A program made the translations under genes and the position numbers. Positions 1-9,970 of a DNA stretch of 64,000 nt are shown here, piece by piece; the stretch's first letter is position 1; every line of letters begins with the position of its first letter. The stretch comes from Nocardioides lijunqiniae. GTDB lineage: Bacteria > Actinomycetota > Actinomycetes > Propionibacteriales > Nocardioidaceae. The notes beneath the pieces are model-generated. The model saw only the letters and a list, made by a program, of their open reading frames with translations, had not been told where the DNA came from and made no database searches. The stretch lies in assembly GCF_015024225.1 (NCBI RefSeq), contig NZ_JACJGM010000009.1, forward strand, positions 108,797-172,796. Reading direction: 5' to 3'.

Positions 1-23
1 CTTACGCGGGATCCGGGCCGCTG

Positions 24-599
24 TCAGATCGAGGTGCGGTGGAAGTTCTGGAACGAGCGCGACGGCGTCGGGCCGCGCTGGCCCTGGTAGCGCGAGCCGT
101 ACTTCTCCGAGCCGTAGGGGTGCTCGGAGGGCGAGGTGAGCCGGAAGAAGCAGAACTGACCGATCTTCATGCCGGGGTAGAGCTTGATCGGCAGCGTGGC
201 GACGTTGGCCAGCTCGAGGGTGACGTGGCCGGAGAAGCCGGGGTCCACGAAGCCCGCGGTGGCGTGGGTCAGCAGCCCCAGCCGGCCCAGCGAGGACTTG
301 CCCTCCACCCGGGCGGCGACGTCGTCGGGCAGCGAGACGACCTCGTAGGTCGACCCGAGCACGAACTCCCCCGGGTGCAGGATGAACGGCTCGTCGCCCT
401 CGGGCTCGACCTCGCGGGTCAGGTCCGACTGGTCGGCCGCCGGGTCGATGTGGGGGTAGCGGTGGTTCTCGAAGACCCGGAAGAAGCGGTCGAGCCGCAC
501 GTCGATGGACGACGGCTGCAGCATCGCGGGGTCCCACGGGTCCATGGCCACCCGGCCGGCGTCGATCTCGGCCAGGATGTCGCGGTCGCTGAGAAGCAC
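24..599 (-). CDS. dcd: dCTP deaminase, bifunctional dUMP-forming type
   Basis: Deaminates dCTP; the actinobacterial/archaeal bifunctional type also hydrolyses the dUTP formed, giving dUMP for thymidylate synthesis. The 191-residue length is typical. Seen: [10 protein letters not shown] near residue 29, [10 protein letters not shown] near 75, [12 protein letters not shown] near 100, then [17 protein letters not shown], which carries the catalytic Glu, and a C-terminal [10 protein letters not shown] nucleotide-closing tail. Its close resemblance to the Mycobacterium tuberculosis enzyme supports the bifunctional class (family knowledge). The start is GTG at 599; TAAGGT lies 6 nt upstream, so the transcript is probably leaderless. 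It is divergent from the sensor kinase gene. Confidence 0.96.
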   Translation of the reverse strand: MLLSDRDILAEIDAGRVAMDPWDPAMLQPSSIDVRLDRFFRVFENHRYPHIDPAADQSDLTREVEPEGDEPFILHPGEFVLGSTYEVVSLPDDVAARVEGKSSLGRLGLLTHATAGFVDPGFSGHVTLELANVATLPIKLYPGMKIGQFCFFRLTSPSEHPYGSEKYGSRYQGQRGPTPSRSFQNFHRTSI

Positions 600-642
600 G
601 GCACGACCTTAGTGCCTGAAGTACCGGCGAAGCGCCGGTCTC

Positions 643-3405
643 GTGGGACCCTGGACCGTGCAGCTCTCTCGTCAGGTCGGTCGCGTCAGCAGGACCGCGA
701 TCCTGGCGGTGGCGGGAGCGGCGCTGACGAACATCGCGCTGCTCGGCTACCTCGGCCTCCACGCCGACCCGGTGACCGCCCGCGCCTCCGACGCCGGTCG
801 CGAGATCCGGCTCGCGCACCTGGCGATGCTCGACCAGGAGACCGGTCTGCGCGCCTTCCTGATCACCGGCAACGACTCCGACCTGGCGCCGTACGAGAAG
901 GGCGTCGCGGACCTCGAGGAGCACCTCGCCCAGGCGCGCGAGGACCTCGCCGACGACCCGGACCTGCTCGCCCTCCTGGACACCCAGGAGGAGGCCATCG
1001 ACCGGTGGTCGGAGCGGTGGGCCGTGCGGGCGGTGCGTGACGGGCGCGAGATCGCGGCCAACGACCGCGGCGCCGAGAAGCGCATCTTCGTCGACACCGG
1101 CCGGGTGCTCTTCGAGACCTACCGCGCCGCGAACGCCGATACCGAAGCTGCGGCCAACGACCTGCGCGACAACGCGGAGGAGCTCCAGCAGCGGGCGGTG
1201 CTGGTGTCCTTCGCCCTGCAGGTGCTCGTGCTGGTGGTCGGGCTGCTCGTGGTGCGCCGGCGCACCCGGACCCTCACCGCGTCGATCGTGAAGCCGGTCG
1301 AGGGCCTCCTGAGCACCATCGGCCACCTGCGCGACGGCGACCTCGGCACGCGCAGCACGGCCGAGGGGCCGGGGGAGCTCAAGGCGATCGGACGGGGCCT
1401 CGACGAGATGGCCGAGGCCCTCGAGACCGAGCGCGCCACCACCCGGCAGCGCTCCGCGGAGCTGATCGCGGCGCGACGGGAGGCCGACGAGGCCAACGCC
1501 GCGAAGTCGGCGTTCCTGGCCACGATGAGCCACGAGATCCGCACCCCCATGAACGCCGTCATCGGCATGTCCGGGCTGCTGCTCGACACCCCGCTGACCG
1601 ACGAGCAGCGGGAGTACGCCGAGACCGTGCGACGCAGCGGCGACTCCCTGCTCACGATCATCAACGACGTCCTGGACTTCTCGAAGATCGAGTCCGGTGA
1701 GCTCGAGCTGGAGAAGCACGACTTCGTGCTGCGCGACTGCGTCGAGAGCGCGCTGGACCTGGTGGCCGCCCAGGCCTCCGCGCAGGGGCTCGACCTGGTC
1801 TGCCAGATCGAGCCGGAGGTGCCCCCCGTCGTCGAGGGCGACGTGACCCGCGTGCGCCAGGTGCTGGTCAACCTGCTCGGCAACGCCGTGAAGTTCACCG
1901 AGCGGGGCGAGGTGCTGCTGACCGTCAGCTCGGTGGGCGACGAGCCCGACGCCGACGGGCGCCGCACCCTCGCATTCGCCGTCGCGGACACCGGTGTCGG
2001 CATCCCGGCCGAGCGCATGGACCGGCTCTTCCGCTCCTTCAGCCAGGTCGACAGCAGCACGACGCGCACCCACGGCGGCACCGGGCTGGGCCTGGCGATC
2101 AGCCTGCGACTCGCGGAGGCGATGGACGGCCGGCTCGACGTCGCCAGCACCCTCGGCACCGGCTCGACGTTCACGCTCGTGGTGCCGCTGCGACCGGGCC
2201 TCGAGGTGGAGGACCGGGTGCGGGTCGCCCCGGCCGAGCTGCCCGGCAAGCGCGTTCTGGTCGTCGACGACAACGCCACCAACCGCCGCATCCTGCGCGC
2301 GCAGCTCGAGGCCTGGGGGATGACCGTCGACGATCACGGCCACCCCGGGCAGGCGCTCGCGCTCGCCGGTCAGGCCGCGAGCCCCTACGACGTCGCGCTC
2401 CTCGACATGAACATGCCCGGCCTGGACGGCGCCCGGCTGGCCGCCGCGCTGCGCCGCCTCGAGGGCTGGGAGGCGGTCCCGGTCATCCTCCTCACCTCGC
2501 TCGGCGAGCGGGTCGCGGTGCCGCAGGTGCCGGACGCCGTGCACCTCACCAAGCCGGTCAAGGCGGCGGCGCTGCGCACCACCGTCGCGCGCGTGCTGGG
2601 CTCCACCGAGGGCGAGACCAACGGCGTCGCGTCGCTCGACCACGTCGGGCGGCTGCGGCTGCTGCTCGCCGAGGACAACCCGGTCAACCAGCGGGTCGCG
2701 GTCCTGATCCTCGAGCGCCTGGGCCAGCGCCCGGTCGTGGTGGGCAACGGCCAGGAGGCGCTCGAGGCCGTGCGCAGCGCGCCGTACGACCTGGTCCTGA
2801 TGGACGTGCAGATGCCGGTCATGGACGGCCTCGAGGCCACCCGGCGGATCCGCGCCGAGCTGCCGGCCGCCCGCCAGCCCCGCATCGTGGCGATGACCGC
2901 CAACGCGATGGTCGACGACCGCGACGCGAGCCTGGAGGCGGGGATGGACGACCACCTCGCCAAGCCCGTGCGCGCCGAGGACCTGGTCGCGGTGCTCGCC
3001 CGGGTACGCCGCGGCGCGGCCCCCGAGCCGGAGCCGCCGGCCGCTCCGGAGCCGACGCCGACGACGGGACCGGCGGTCGACCCCGCCGCCCTCGACACGC
3101 TCACCCAGCACCTCGGCGCGGCCGCCGACGACTTCCGCGAGTCGCTGGTGCACGCGTGGCGCCGCGAGTCGCGCCACCAGCTCGAGCTGCTCGACGTCGC
3201 CGCGACCGAGGGCGACCGCGCCGCGGTCGCCGCCATCCTCCACAGCCTGCGCTCCTCCAGCGCGGCCCTCGGCGCGGTGGCGCTCGCGGCGCAGTGCCAG
3301 TCGGTCGAGGACACCCTGCGCGCCGACGACCCGCTCGACCTGGTCGCGGCCGCCTCGCGCGTCCACCACGAGGTGGATCGGGCCGACGAGGCCTTCGGGG
3401 CCTGA
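643..3405 (+). CDS. Hybrid sensor histidine kinase with CHASE3, HAMP, two receiver domains and Hpt
   Basis: A membrane multistep phosphorelay kinase of about 920 residues. Domain order: TM1 (~16-38), extracytoplasmic CHASE3-like region with the [13 protein letters not shown] motif (~45-170), TM2 (~187-204), HAMP (~205-260), HisKA with phospho-accepting His297 in [10 protein letters not shown], HATPase with DTGVGIP and GTGLGLAIS boxes (~395-520), receiver 1 with Asp588 (LLDMNMPG), receiver 2 with Asp721 ([11 protein letters not shown]), and a C-terminal Hpt with His867 ([12 protein letters not shown]). All relay residues are present, so His-Asp-His-Asp transfer can occur within one chain. No output protein is adjacent, so the target is unknown. 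GTG 643 is used; GTG 658 is an alternative. No good ribosome site is visible. Confidence 0.93.
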   Translation: MGPWTVQLSRQVGRVSRTAILAVAGAALTNIALLGYLGLHADPVTARASDAGREIRLAHLAMLDQETGLRAFLITGNDSDLAPYEKGVADLEEHLAQAREDLADDPDLLALLDTQEEAIDRWSERWAVRAVRDGREIAANDRGAEKRIFVDTGRVLFETYRAANADTEAAANDLRDNAEELQQRAVLVSFALQVLVLVVGLLVVRRRTRTLTASIVKPVEGLLSTIGHLRDGDLGTRSTAEGPGELKAIGRGLDEMAEALETERATTRQRSAELIAARREADEANAAKSAFLATMSHEIRTPMNAVIGMSGLLLDTPLTDEQREYAETVRRSGDSLLTIINDVLDFSKIESGELELEKHDFVLRDCVESALDLVAAQASAQGLDLVCQIEPEVPPVVEGDVTRVRQVLVNLLGNAVKFTERGEVLLTVSSVGDEPDADGRRTLAFAVADTGVGIPAERMDRLFRSFSQVDSSTTRTHGGTGLGLAISLRLAEAMDGRLDVASTLGTGSTFTLVVPLRPGLEVEDRVRVAPAELPGKRVLVVDDNATNRRILRAQLEAWGMTVDDHGHPGQALALAGQAASPYDVALLDMNMPGLDGARLAAALRRLEGWEAVPVILLTSLGERVAVPQVPDAVHLTKPVKAAALRTTVARVLGSTEGETNGVASLDHVGRLRLLLAEDNPVNQRVAVLILERLGQRPVVVGNGQEALEAVRSAPYDLVLMDVQMPVMDGLEATRRIRAELPAARQPRIVAMTANAMVDDRDASLEAGMDDHLAKPVRAEDLVAVLARVRRGAAPEPEPPAAPEPTPTTGPAVDPAALDTLTQHLGAAADDFRESLVHAWRRESRHQLELLDVAATEGDRAAVAAILHSLRSSSAALGAVALAAQCQSVEDTLRADDPLDLVAAASRVHHEVDRADEAFGA

Positions 3406-3434
3406 GCGCCCACCCGCCGGGCAGGATGGGCGTC

Positions 3435-4241
3435 ATGTCCCCGTCGTCCTTCCACCGCTACGTCGCCCTCGGCGACTCCTTCACCGAGGGGTACGGCGAC
3501 CCCGACCCGGACCGCCCCAACGGGCTGCGCGGCTGGGCCGACCGGGTCGCCGAGGTCCTGGGCTCCCGGCAGGACGCGCGGGGCGAGGACTTCGGCTACG
3601 CCAACCTCGCGATCCGCGGCCGCAAGATGGACGCGGTGCTCGCCGAGCAGCTCGGCCCGGCGCTCGCGCTGGAGCCCGACCTCGTGACCGTCTACGCCGG
3701 CGCCAACGACATCCTGCGCCCCAGGGTCGACCTCGACGCGCTGGTCGCGCGCTACGACGCCGCGCTCGGCGACCTCGCCGCCACGGGCGCCCGGCTGCTG
3801 GTCTTCACGGCCTTCGACCCGGGCGGCTCGGCGACGTACAAGATGCTGCGCGGGCGCTTCGCGCTCTACAACGAGCTGGTGCGCGAGAGCGCCGACCGGC
3901 ACGGCGCCGACATCGTCGACTTCTGGCGGCTGCGCGAGTACCGCGACTGGCGGCTGTGGGACGACGACCGCATGCACATGGGGCCGGCCGGCCACCAGCG
4001 CATGGCCATCGAGGTCCTCGACGTGCTGGGCGTCGAGCACGACCTGCAGCCCCTGTCGCTGCGGGAGCTGACGGTGCTCGCGCGCCGCGAGCAGCTGCGC
4101 GAGCACGCCGCCTGGGTCCGCACCTCCGCGGCGCCCTGGGTGCACCGCCGCCTCACCGGCCGCTCGTCGGGCGACACCGTCGAGCCACGCCACCCGACCC
4201 TCGGGCGGGTGGTCGCACCGGAGCGGCAGCCCTCGATATAG
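3435..4241 (+). CDS. SGNH/GDSL-family hydrolase
   Basis: Predicted cytoplasmic serine esterase/lipase of about 268 residues with no signal peptide. Block I is YVALGDSFTEG, with nucleophile Ser15; block III is YAGANDIL near residue 95; block V is DDRMHMGPAGH near 180, supplying the Asp-x-x-His pair. The substrate is not evident; the family covers acyl esterases and acetyl-polysaccharide esterases. The start at 3435 places the GDS block at the usual distance from the N terminus; ATG 3426 in the same frame is possible. It lies 29 bp after the sensor kinase gene and could be cotranscribed with it. The tRNA follows 31 bp downstream. Confidence 0.88.
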   Translation: MSPSSFHRYVALGDSFTEGYGDPDPDRPNGLRGWADRVAEVLGSRQDARGEDFGYANLAIRGRKMDAVLAEQLGPALALEPDLVTVYAGANDILRPRVDLDALVARYDAALGDLAATGARLLVFTAFDPGGSATYKMLRGRFALYNELVRESADRHGADIVDFWRLREYRDWRLWDDDRMHMGPAGHQRMAIEVLDVLGVEHDLQPLSLRELTVLARREQLREHAAWVRTSAAPWVHRRLTGRSSGDTVEPRHPTLGRVVAPERQPSI

Positions 4242-4272
4242 GCTGGCCCGCGATCCGGTCCGCCGGGTCAGT

Positions 4273-4348
4273 GCGGACGTAGCTCAGTTGGTAGAGCGCG
4301 ACCTTCCCAAGGTCGATGTCGCGAGTTCGAGTCTCGTCGTCCGCTCCA
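4273..4348 (+). tRNA. glyT: tRNA-Gly, anticodon CCC
   Basis: Complete cloverleaf of 76 nt. The acceptor stem GCGGACG pairs with CGTCCGC, the discriminator is T, and CCA is encoded. The D arm contains AGTTGGTA, the anticodon stem CGACC/GGTCG closes the loop TTCCCAA, and the T arm contains GTTCGAGTC. Loop positions 34-36 are CCC, reading GGG glycine codons. There is no integrase or att-like duplication beside it. Confidence 0.97.
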
Positions 4349-4359
4349 CAGCCGCCGTT

Positions 4360-4395
4360 GGTTGAGGAGGTCGCGCAGCGACCGTCTCGAAACCC
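4360..4395 (+). repeat. Interspersed palindromic repeat, family A copy 1
   Basis: GGTTGAGGA, then the hairpin core GGTCGC-GCA-GCGACC, then GTCTCGAAACC. The same flanks recur at 4424, 26787, 59612 and 59652 with different but self-complementary cores. It lies just after tRNA-Gly. Confidence 0.85.
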
Positions 4396-4423
4396 GGTGA
4401 GCCGCACGACAGCCTCGGTTGAG

Positions 4424-4460
4424 GGGTTTCGAGACAGGACGTCGTCCTTCCTCAACCCCC
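4424..4460 (-). repeat. Interspersed palindromic repeat, family A copy 2 (inverted)
   Basis: On the minus strand it reads GGTTGAGGA, core AGGAC-GAC-GTCCT, GTCTCGAAACC. With copy 1 it forms an inverted pair. It overlaps the 3' end of the HMG-CoA-lyase-like gene: the TGA inside GGTTGAGG serves as that gene's stop codon. Confidence 0.85.
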
Positions 4461-5366
4461 GGTGGGGAACCCGCCGGCACGGAGCAGGGCGCCGGGCAGC
4501 CGCTTGCCGAGGCGGTCCTCGAGCCAGGTGACGGTGTCGACGGTGGTGGCCAGGTCGAGGCCGGTCTCGATGCCGGAGCGGGCGAAGAGGTAGGCGAGGT
4601 CCTCGGTCGCGACGTTCCCGGTCGCGTTGGGTGCGAACGGGCAGCCGCCCGCGCCGCCGATGCTCGCGTCGAGGGTCGTGACGCCGGCCGCGACGGCCGC
4701 GACGGCGTTGGCGACGCCGGTGTGGCGGGTGTCGTGCAGGTGCACGCGCAGCGGCAGGTCGGCCCCGGCGACCTGGCGAGCCAGGGCGAAGCGCTCGGTG
4801 AGGTCGCGCGGGACGGCGACGCCGATCGTGTCGGCCAGCGCCAGCTCGTCGGGGCCGGTGTCGACGACCCGGCTGACGACCTCGCGCAGCCGCGCGAGCG
4901 GCACCTCCCCCTCGAAGGGGCAGCCGAACGACGCCGCCACGGTCACGGTCGCGAAGACACCCGCCTCGCGGGCCTGCCCCACGAGCGACGCGGCGGTGAC
5001 GCAGGCCTCGGCGGTGCTCATGCCCTGGTTGCGCCGGCAGAACGTGTCGGAGGCGACCACGACGACGTCGATCTCGTCGACCCCGCCGGCCAGGGCGCGG
5101 TCGAGCCCGCGCTGGTTCATCACCAGGCCGGCGTAGCGCACGCCGTCGGGGCGCGGCAGCGCCGCCATGAGCTCGTCGGCGTCCGCCATCTGCGGCACCC
5201 GCGACGGGTTCACGAAGCTGGTCACCTCGATGCGCCGGGCGCCCGCGCGCACCGCCCGCTCGACGAGCTCGAGCTTGTCGGCGGTGGAGAGCACCGTCGC
5301 CTCGTTCTGCAGCCCGTCGCGCGGCGACATCTCCACGATCTCGACGCGGGTGGGGCCGGTGCTCAT
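4452..5366 (-). CDS. Hydroxymethylglutaryl-CoA lyase-like enzyme
   Basis: HMGL-like TIM-barrel aldolase of 304 residues that cleaves a 3-hydroxy-acyl-CoA, classically HMG-CoA to acetyl-CoA and acetoacetate. Seen: MSPRDGLQNE with the key Arg16/Asp17, the metal ligands HLHDTRHTG near 206-208, and GGAGGCPFAPNATGN with the catalytic Cys near 239. No leucine-degradation genes flank it; instead it ends a CoA-transferase/hydantoinase operon, so a related substrate such as a branched hydroxyacyl-CoA is possible (inference). Its start ATG at 5366 overlaps the stop of the preceding hydrolase as ATGA, implying translational coupling. Its stop codon lies inside a palindromic repeat. Confidence 0.88.
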   Translation of the reverse strand: MSTGPTRVEIVEMSPRDGLQNEATVLSTADKLELVERAVRAGARRIEVTSFVNPSRVPQMADADELMAALPRPDGVRYAGLVMNQRGLDRALAGGVDEIDVVVVASDTFCRRNQGMSTAEACVTAASLVGQAREAGVFATVTVAASFGCPFEGEVPLARLREVVSRVVDTGPDELALADTIGVAVPRDLTERFALARQVAGADLPLRVHLHDTRHTGVANAVAAVAAGVTTLDASIGGAGGCPFAPNATGNVATEDLAYLFARSGIETGLDLATTVDTVTWLEDRLGKRLPGALLRAGGFPTGG

Positions 5367-5995
5367 CGCTGCTCCTGCAGGTAGGTGAGGGCGGACGCCT
5401 CGTCGACCACCTCGGCGTACTTGGCGGCGAGGTCGAAGAGGTTCGCCTCGTGCGGTCCCGGGTCGCGGTCGCCCACGGCGTCGGCGACGACGAGCGGGAC
5501 GAAGCCGTGCTGGATGGCGTCGACCGCGCTCGCGCGCACGCACCCGCTGGTGCTGACGCCGACGATGACGACCGTGTCGACGCCCATCGCCTGCAGCGTC
5601 GGCGCGAGCGTGGTGCCGAAGAACGCCGAGGCGTACTGCTTGACCACCACGACCTCGTCGGCGCGGGGCGCGACGGGCTCCATCAGCTCGCCCATCGGCC
5701 CGTCGCCCACGAGGCTCGCGAGCGCCGGCACCTTGCGGAAGAAGACGCCGCCGTCGAGGCCCCCGGGCCCGAACGAGACCCGCGTGTGGATCACCGGCAC
5801 GCCCGCCGCGCGCGCCGCCTCGACCACGCGGCCCGCGGAGTGCAGGCAGGCGTCGTCGGGCAGGCAGAGCGGGCTGTCGGCGTCGAAGTACGCGCGCATC
5901 AGGTCGATGGCGAGCACCACCGGGGTGGTGCCCGGCTGGAGCGCGGCGCCGAACGCCGCGCCCAGCCGGGGATCGGGGTGGGACACGGGCGTCAC
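5363..5995 (-). CDS. Cysteine hydrolase, N-carbamoylsarcosine amidase-like (isochorismatase family)
   Basis: Isochorismatase-fold hydrolase of 210 residues. The Asp-Lys-Cys triad is visible: Asp31 in VLAIDLMRAYF, Lys119 in VVVVKQYASAFF, and Cys152 in GVSTSGCVRASAVD. The last motif, with a cis-peptide-type VSTSGC, resembles N-carbamoylsarcosine amidase, which releases ammonia and CO2 from N-carbamoyl amino acids. Being directly after hyuA-hyuB fits cleavage of the carbamoyl acid made by an N-methylhydantoinase-type enzyme (inference). The GTG start at 5995 overlaps the HyuB stop as GTGA. A longer in-frame extension upstream is not used because it lies inside hyuB. Confidence 0.86.
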   Translation of the reverse strand: MTPVSHPDPRLGAAFGAALQPGTTPVVLAIDLMRAYFDADSPLCLPDDACLHSAGRVVEAARAAGVPVIHTRVSFGPGGLDGGVFFRKVPALASLVGDGPMGELMEPVAPRADEVVVVKQYASAFFGTTLAPTLQAMGVDTVVIVGVSTSGCVRASAVDAIQHGFVPLVVADAVGDRDPGPHEANLFDLAAKYAEVVDEASALTYLQEQR

Positions 5996-7863
5996 CTGAC
6001 GATCGGGGGCCGCGGAGCGGGAAGCCCGGTCTCCTCCAGGCTCTTCTCCAGGATGGTCTCCAGCGAGGGTCCCATGTCGAACGTCGGCAGCGGCGAGGGC
6101 CGGTCGCGGCCCAGCTCCTCGCGCAGCGCCGTCGTCGCGTCGGCGTCGACCGTGCCGGCCTCGTCGCAGACCACGCCGTAGCGGCGCGAGCCCTCGGCGC
6201 TCACCAGCCCGCGGCGCACCTCCAGCGAGACCAGCTCGGGGTCGCGGGCCAGCGGGTCGCCCCAGCCGCCCCCGCCCCAGGTGACGAAGTGCAGGAGGTC
6301 GCCGGGCTGCACGGGCACGTCGTGCACCTTGCTGCCGAGCACCTCGCTGGTCCCGTCGGCCCGGTCGAGCCACTTGCGGCTGCGCGCGCCCGGCTCGCCG
6401 CCGTTGACGCCCCACGGGTAGGTCAGCCAGCGGTCGTCATGGATGGCGATCGTGCCGGCCTCGAGGAACCGGTAGGCGACCTCCACGGCGTTGCCGCCGC
6501 GGTGCAGGCCGGCGCCCCCGGTGTCCGTGACCGTCTCCCAGCGCTCGACGCGCAGCGGGTAGTAGGACTCGAGGTACTCGCAGGGGATGTTGACGAACGA
6601 CGGCCACAGCGAGTGCCCGTCGGGCCCGTCGCCGATCGGGCGGCCGGGGATGCCGCCGAAGCCGATCGAGTAGAGCTGGAACCACTCGCCCTTGCGGTCG
6701 CCCTCGCCGTAGTTGCCGGAGTACATGAAGTGCGGCGAGGAGGAGAAGCCGGCGGCGTTGAGCAGGTCCGGGTTGGTCTGGCCGAGCAGCCCGCCGAAGA
6801 GGTCGAAGACCCGCCCGATGCCGTGGTTGCGCGCGTTGAGCGCGGCGGGGTACGTCGGCTTCCAGAACGAGTCGTCCGGGATCTCGACGTCCACGAGCGG
6901 GTAGAAGCCGTCGTTCCACAGGATCTGCGGGTCGGCGACGGTGATCATGTAGATCCCGAAGAACATTCGGACGAGGTTCTCGTTGATGTAGTAGTTGATC
7001 GGCCCCTGGGCCTGCGGACTGCTGCCGGTGAAGTCGAGCAGCACCTTGTCGCCGGTGCGGGTCAGGCTGAGCTTGAGCTCGTACGGCCCGTAGCCGAGGC
7101 CGTCGTCGCAGATGTAGTCGGTGAACTCCAGCGTCCGGCCCTCCTCGAACACCATCGCGAGGAGCACCTTCATCGCCCGGTAGTTGCGCTCGAGGAGCGC
7201 GTCGAGCGCGGAGTTGTAGGTGTCGACGCCGAAGCGCGCGCACAGCTCCTGCACCCGGCGGGCGGCGGTGCGGCAGGCCGCGACGATGCCGTTGAGGTCG
7301 GCGCGGTTCCAGTCGGGCTTGCGGACCTGGTTGAGGATGATCCGCAGCGCGTCGTCGTCGAGCACGCCGGCCTTGTAGAGCCGGAACGGCGGGATGACCA
7401 CGCCCTCCTCGAAGATCGTGCGCGCGTCGGTCGGCATGGAGGCCGGGCTCTTGCCGCCCACGTCGGACATGTGCCCGAACATCGCCGACCAGCCGACGAT
7501 GCGGCCCTCGAAGAAGATCGGGATGACCACGAGCCAGTCGTTGGCGTGGCTGATCGCGGCGCCGCACGAGTAGGGGTCGGACGTCAGCAGGACGTCACCC
7601 TCCTCGATCGTCCCGTCGAAGTTGTCGAGGAAGTCGGGGATGGACAGCCCGAACTGGCCGACCATCATCTTGCCCTCGTGGTTGGCGATCAGCGGGAACT
7701 CGTCGTGCTGCTCGCGGATCCCCGGTGACAGCGCGGTGCGGAACAGCACCTCGTCCATCTCGTAGCGCGCGTTGCGCAGCGCGTTCTCGACGAGGTCGAG
7801 GGTGACCACGTCGACGTCGACCGAGCGCATCGGCTCGGTGTTGGTCTCGATGAGCCGAGCCAT
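5992..7863 (-). CDS. hyuB: Hydantoinase B / oxoprolinase-type subunit
   Basis: The 623-residue B subunit of an N-methylhydantoinase/oxoprolinase/acetone-carboxylase family enzyme, which works with HyuA in ATP-dependent opening of cyclic imides or carboxylation of ketones. Seen: N-terminal DVVTLDLVENALRNARYEMDEVL, SPGIREQHDEFP, TSDPYSCGAAISHANDWLV near 110, and a Gly-rich C-terminal VTWGGGGWGDPLARDP. Length and motifs match the family. ATG 7863 is 1 bp after the hyuA stop codon. Substrate specificity cannot be read from sequence; the amidase-like gene after it favours a hydantoin- or imide-like ring. Confidence 0.92.
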   Translation of the reverse strand: MARLIETNTEPMRSVDVDVVTLDLVENALRNARYEMDEVLFRTALSPGIREQHDEFPLIANHEGKMMVGQFGLSIPDFLDNFDGTIEEGDVLLTSDPYSCGAAISHANDWLVVIPIFFEGRIVGWSAMFGHMSDVGGKSPASMPTDARTIFEEGVVIPPFRLYKAGVLDDDALRIILNQVRKPDWNRADLNGIVAACRTAARRVQELCARFGVDTYNSALDALLERNYRAMKVLLAMVFEEGRTLEFTDYICDDGLGYGPYELKLSLTRTGDKVLLDFTGSSPQAQGPINYYINENLVRMFFGIYMITVADPQILWNDGFYPLVDVEIPDDSFWKPTYPAALNARNHGIGRVFDLFGGLLGQTNPDLLNAAGFSSSPHFMYSGNYGEGDRKGEWFQLYSIGFGGIPGRPIGDGPDGHSLWPSFVNIPCEYLESYYPLRVERWETVTDTGGAGLHRGGNAVEVAYRFLEAGTIAIHDDRWLTYPWGVNGGEPGARSRKWLDRADGTSEVLGSKVHDVPVQPGDLLHFVTWGGGGWGDPLARDPELVSLEVRRGLVSAEGSRRYGVVCDEAGTVDADATTALREELGRDRPSPLPTFDMGPSLETILEKSLEETGLPAPRPPIVR

Positions 7864-7864
7864 G

Positions 7865-9961
7865 TCAGTTCTCCTTGCGGTCGTCGTGGCCGGGGGTGGG
7901 CGGGTCGGTGGGGCGGATGAGCAGGCTGCCGCTGGGGTGGACGGTGGCCGCGTGACCGGGCAGGACGAGCGTGGTGGAGTCCATCTCGGTGACGATCGCG
8001 GGACCGGCGACGACGTCGCCCGCGCGCAGGCGGGCCCGGTCGTAGATGCCGGCCTCGACCTCGGCGCCCTCGACCCACACGGCGCTGCGCTCGACGAGGG
8101 CGGCGGCGGGGTCCCCGTCGCCGTCCTCGAGCACGGGCGCCGCGACCTCGGGGCGGGGCCCGTTGGCGGTGGCCCGCACGGTGACGAGCTCGTGCTCGTT
8201 GTCCAGGACGAAGGAGAAGAGCCGCTCGTGCTCGACGTCGAACGCCGCACGCAGCGCGGCGATGCCGGCGCCGCTGCCGTCGAAGGAGTCGATGTCGATC
8301 GTCACCGGGATCTCGAAGCCCTGCCCGTGGTAGCGCAGGTCGGCGGAGTAGACGAGGCGCTGGTCGGCCTCGGCCACGCCCTCCTTGGCGAGCGTCTCGC
8401 GCGAGGCGGCACCGAGCTCCTGGAGGATCTCCAGCAGGCTGTCGTCGCTGAGCTCGTCGAAGCGGCGCACGAGGGTGCGCACCGACTCGTCGCGCAGGTT
8501 GGTGGTCGCGTCGCCGTAGGCGCACAGCACGCCGGGCGACGGCGGGATGATCACCGGCCAGGCCCCCGTCAGCCTGCCCAGCGCGTTGGCGTGCAGCGGC
8601 CCGGCGCCACCGAAGGCGACCAGCGCGAAGTCGCGCGGGTCGAAGCCCTGCTGGACCGAGACCAGGCGCAGCGCGCCGAACATGTTCTCGTTGACGATGT
8701 CGATCATCCCCGCGGCGGCGGCCTCCACCGAGCCGAGGGCGGTGGCGTCGGCGATCGACTTCACCGCGGCGCGCGCGGCCTCGCGGTCGAGCGTGATCTC
8801 GCCGCCGGCGAGGTCGGTCGGGAGGTAGCCGAGCACCACGTTGGCGTCGGTCACCGTGGGCTCGGTGCCGCCGGCGGCGTACGCCGCGGGGCCGGGCGAC
8901 GCGCCCGCCGACTGGGGACCGACGCGCAGCGCCTGGGTCAGCTCGGGCACGTGGGCGATGGAGCCGCCGCCGGCCCCGACGGTGCGGACGTCGACGGAGG
9001 TGGCGCGGACCTTGAGGTCGCCCACCGTCGTCTCGCGTCCGACCCGCGGGGTCAGGTCCTGCACCAGGGCGACGTCCGTGGACGTGCCGCCCATGTCGAA
9101 GGTGAGGAAGTCGCGGAAGCCCGCTTGCTCGGCGACCCACGTGGCGCCGGTGACGCCGCCGGCCGGGCCGGAGAGCAGCAGGTTGACCGGGTTGTCGGAG
9201 GCGACGCCGGCGGAGACGAGGCCGCCGTCGCTGCGCAGGATGCAGAGCTTGCCGTCGACGCCGGCGTCGACGAGCTGCGACTCCAGGTTGGCGACGTACT
9301 TCTTGACCTGGGGCTGCACCGCGGCGTTGGCGACGGTGGTGATGGTGCGCTCGTACTCGCGCAGCTCCGGCAGCACCGACGACGACAGCGACACCGCGAT
9401 GCCGGGCAGCAGCTCGGCGGCGATCTCGCCGACGCGGCGCTCGTGGTCGGGGTTGGCGTAGGCGTTGATGAGGCTGATGCTCAGCGCCTCGATGCCCTGG
9501 GTCGCGAGCACGCCCAGCTTGCGGCGTACGTCGTCCTCGTCGAGCTCGGTGACCACGGACCCGTCGGCGCCGATGCGGCCGACCACCTCGACGGTGTCCT
9601 CGAGCGCGGCGAGCGGCTCGGGCTTGGGCCAGATGATCCAGCCGGCCAGGCCGCCGGGCACGAAGGAGCGGGCGATCTGGAGCACCTGGCGGAAGCCGTC
9701 GGTGGTCACCAGGCCGACGCGGGCGCCCTTGCCCTCGAGGATCGCGTTGGTGGCGACCGTCGTGCCGTGGAAGACCTCCGAGATCTCGTCCATGGTGACG
9801 CCGGCGGCGGCGCAGGCGCGCTCGATGCCGCGCAGCACCCCGACGGACTGGTCCTCGGGGGTGGAGGAGGTCTTGGCGCGGTGGGTCTCGCCGGTCTCCT
9901 CGTCGATCAGGAGGATGTCGGTGAACGTGCCACCCACATCGACGCCGAGTCGGTAGGTCAT
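7865..9961 (-). CDS. hyuA: Hydantoinase A / oxoprolinase-type ATPase subunit
   Basis: The 698-residue ATP-binding subunit partnering HyuB. Seen: N-terminal actin-like phosphate loop LGVDVGGTFTDILLID, HGTTVATNAIL near 90, LSGPAGGVTGATWVA near 260 and FDMGGTSTDVALV near 290, all typical of the Hydant_A/oxoprolinase superfamily, then AFGGAGPLHA near 445. It phosphorylates or activates the ring carbonyl (family knowledge). ATG 9961 is 9 bp downstream of the CoA-transferase gene, second in the operon. The extensive open frames on the opposite strand here are GC-driven shadows. Confidence 0.93.
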   Translation of the reverse strand: MTYRLGVDVGGTFTDILLIDEETGETHRAKTSSTPEDQSVGVLRGIERACAAAGVTMDEISEVFHGTTVATNAILEGKGARVGLVTTDGFRQVLQIARSFVPGGLAGWIIWPKPEPLAALEDTVEVVGRIGADGSVVTELDEDDVRRKLGVLATQGIEALSISLINAYANPDHERRVGEIAAELLPGIAVSLSSSVLPELREYERTITTVANAAVQPQVKKYVANLESQLVDAGVDGKLCILRSDGGLVSAGVASDNPVNLLLSGPAGGVTGATWVAEQAGFRDFLTFDMGGTSTDVALVQDLTPRVGRETTVGDLKVRATSVDVRTVGAGGGSIAHVPELTQALRVGPQSAGASPGPAAYAAGGTEPTVTDANVVLGYLPTDLAGGEITLDREAARAAVKSIADATALGSVEAAAAGMIDIVNENMFGALRLVSVQQGFDPRDFALVAFGGAGPLHANALGRLTGAWPVIIPPSPGVLCAYGDATTNLRDESVRTLVRRFDELSDDSLLEILQELGAASRETLAKEGVAEADQRLVYSADLRYHGQGFEIPVTIDIDSFDGSGAGIAALRAAFDVEHERLFSFVLDNEHELVTVRATANGPRPEVAAPVLEDGDGDPAAALVERSAVWVEGAEVEAGIYDRARLRAGDVVAGPAIVTEMDSTTLVLPGHAATVHPSGSLLIRPTDPPTPGHDDRKEN

Positions 9962-9970
9962 GGTGCCTCC

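Noticed and set aside
4273..4348. tRNA-Gly as integration site of a mobile element
   Set aside because: No integrase nearby and no repeat of the tRNA 3' end; adjoining repeats are the dispersed family A palindromes.
4360..4460. CRISPR-like array
   Set aside because: Only two inverted copies with no regular spacers; the same units occur singly elsewhere.
4452..5366. Leucine-degradation HMG-CoA lyase
   Set aside because: No isovaleryl-CoA dehydrogenase, methylcrotonyl-CoA carboxylase or enoyl hydratase genes nearby; context is a different operon.
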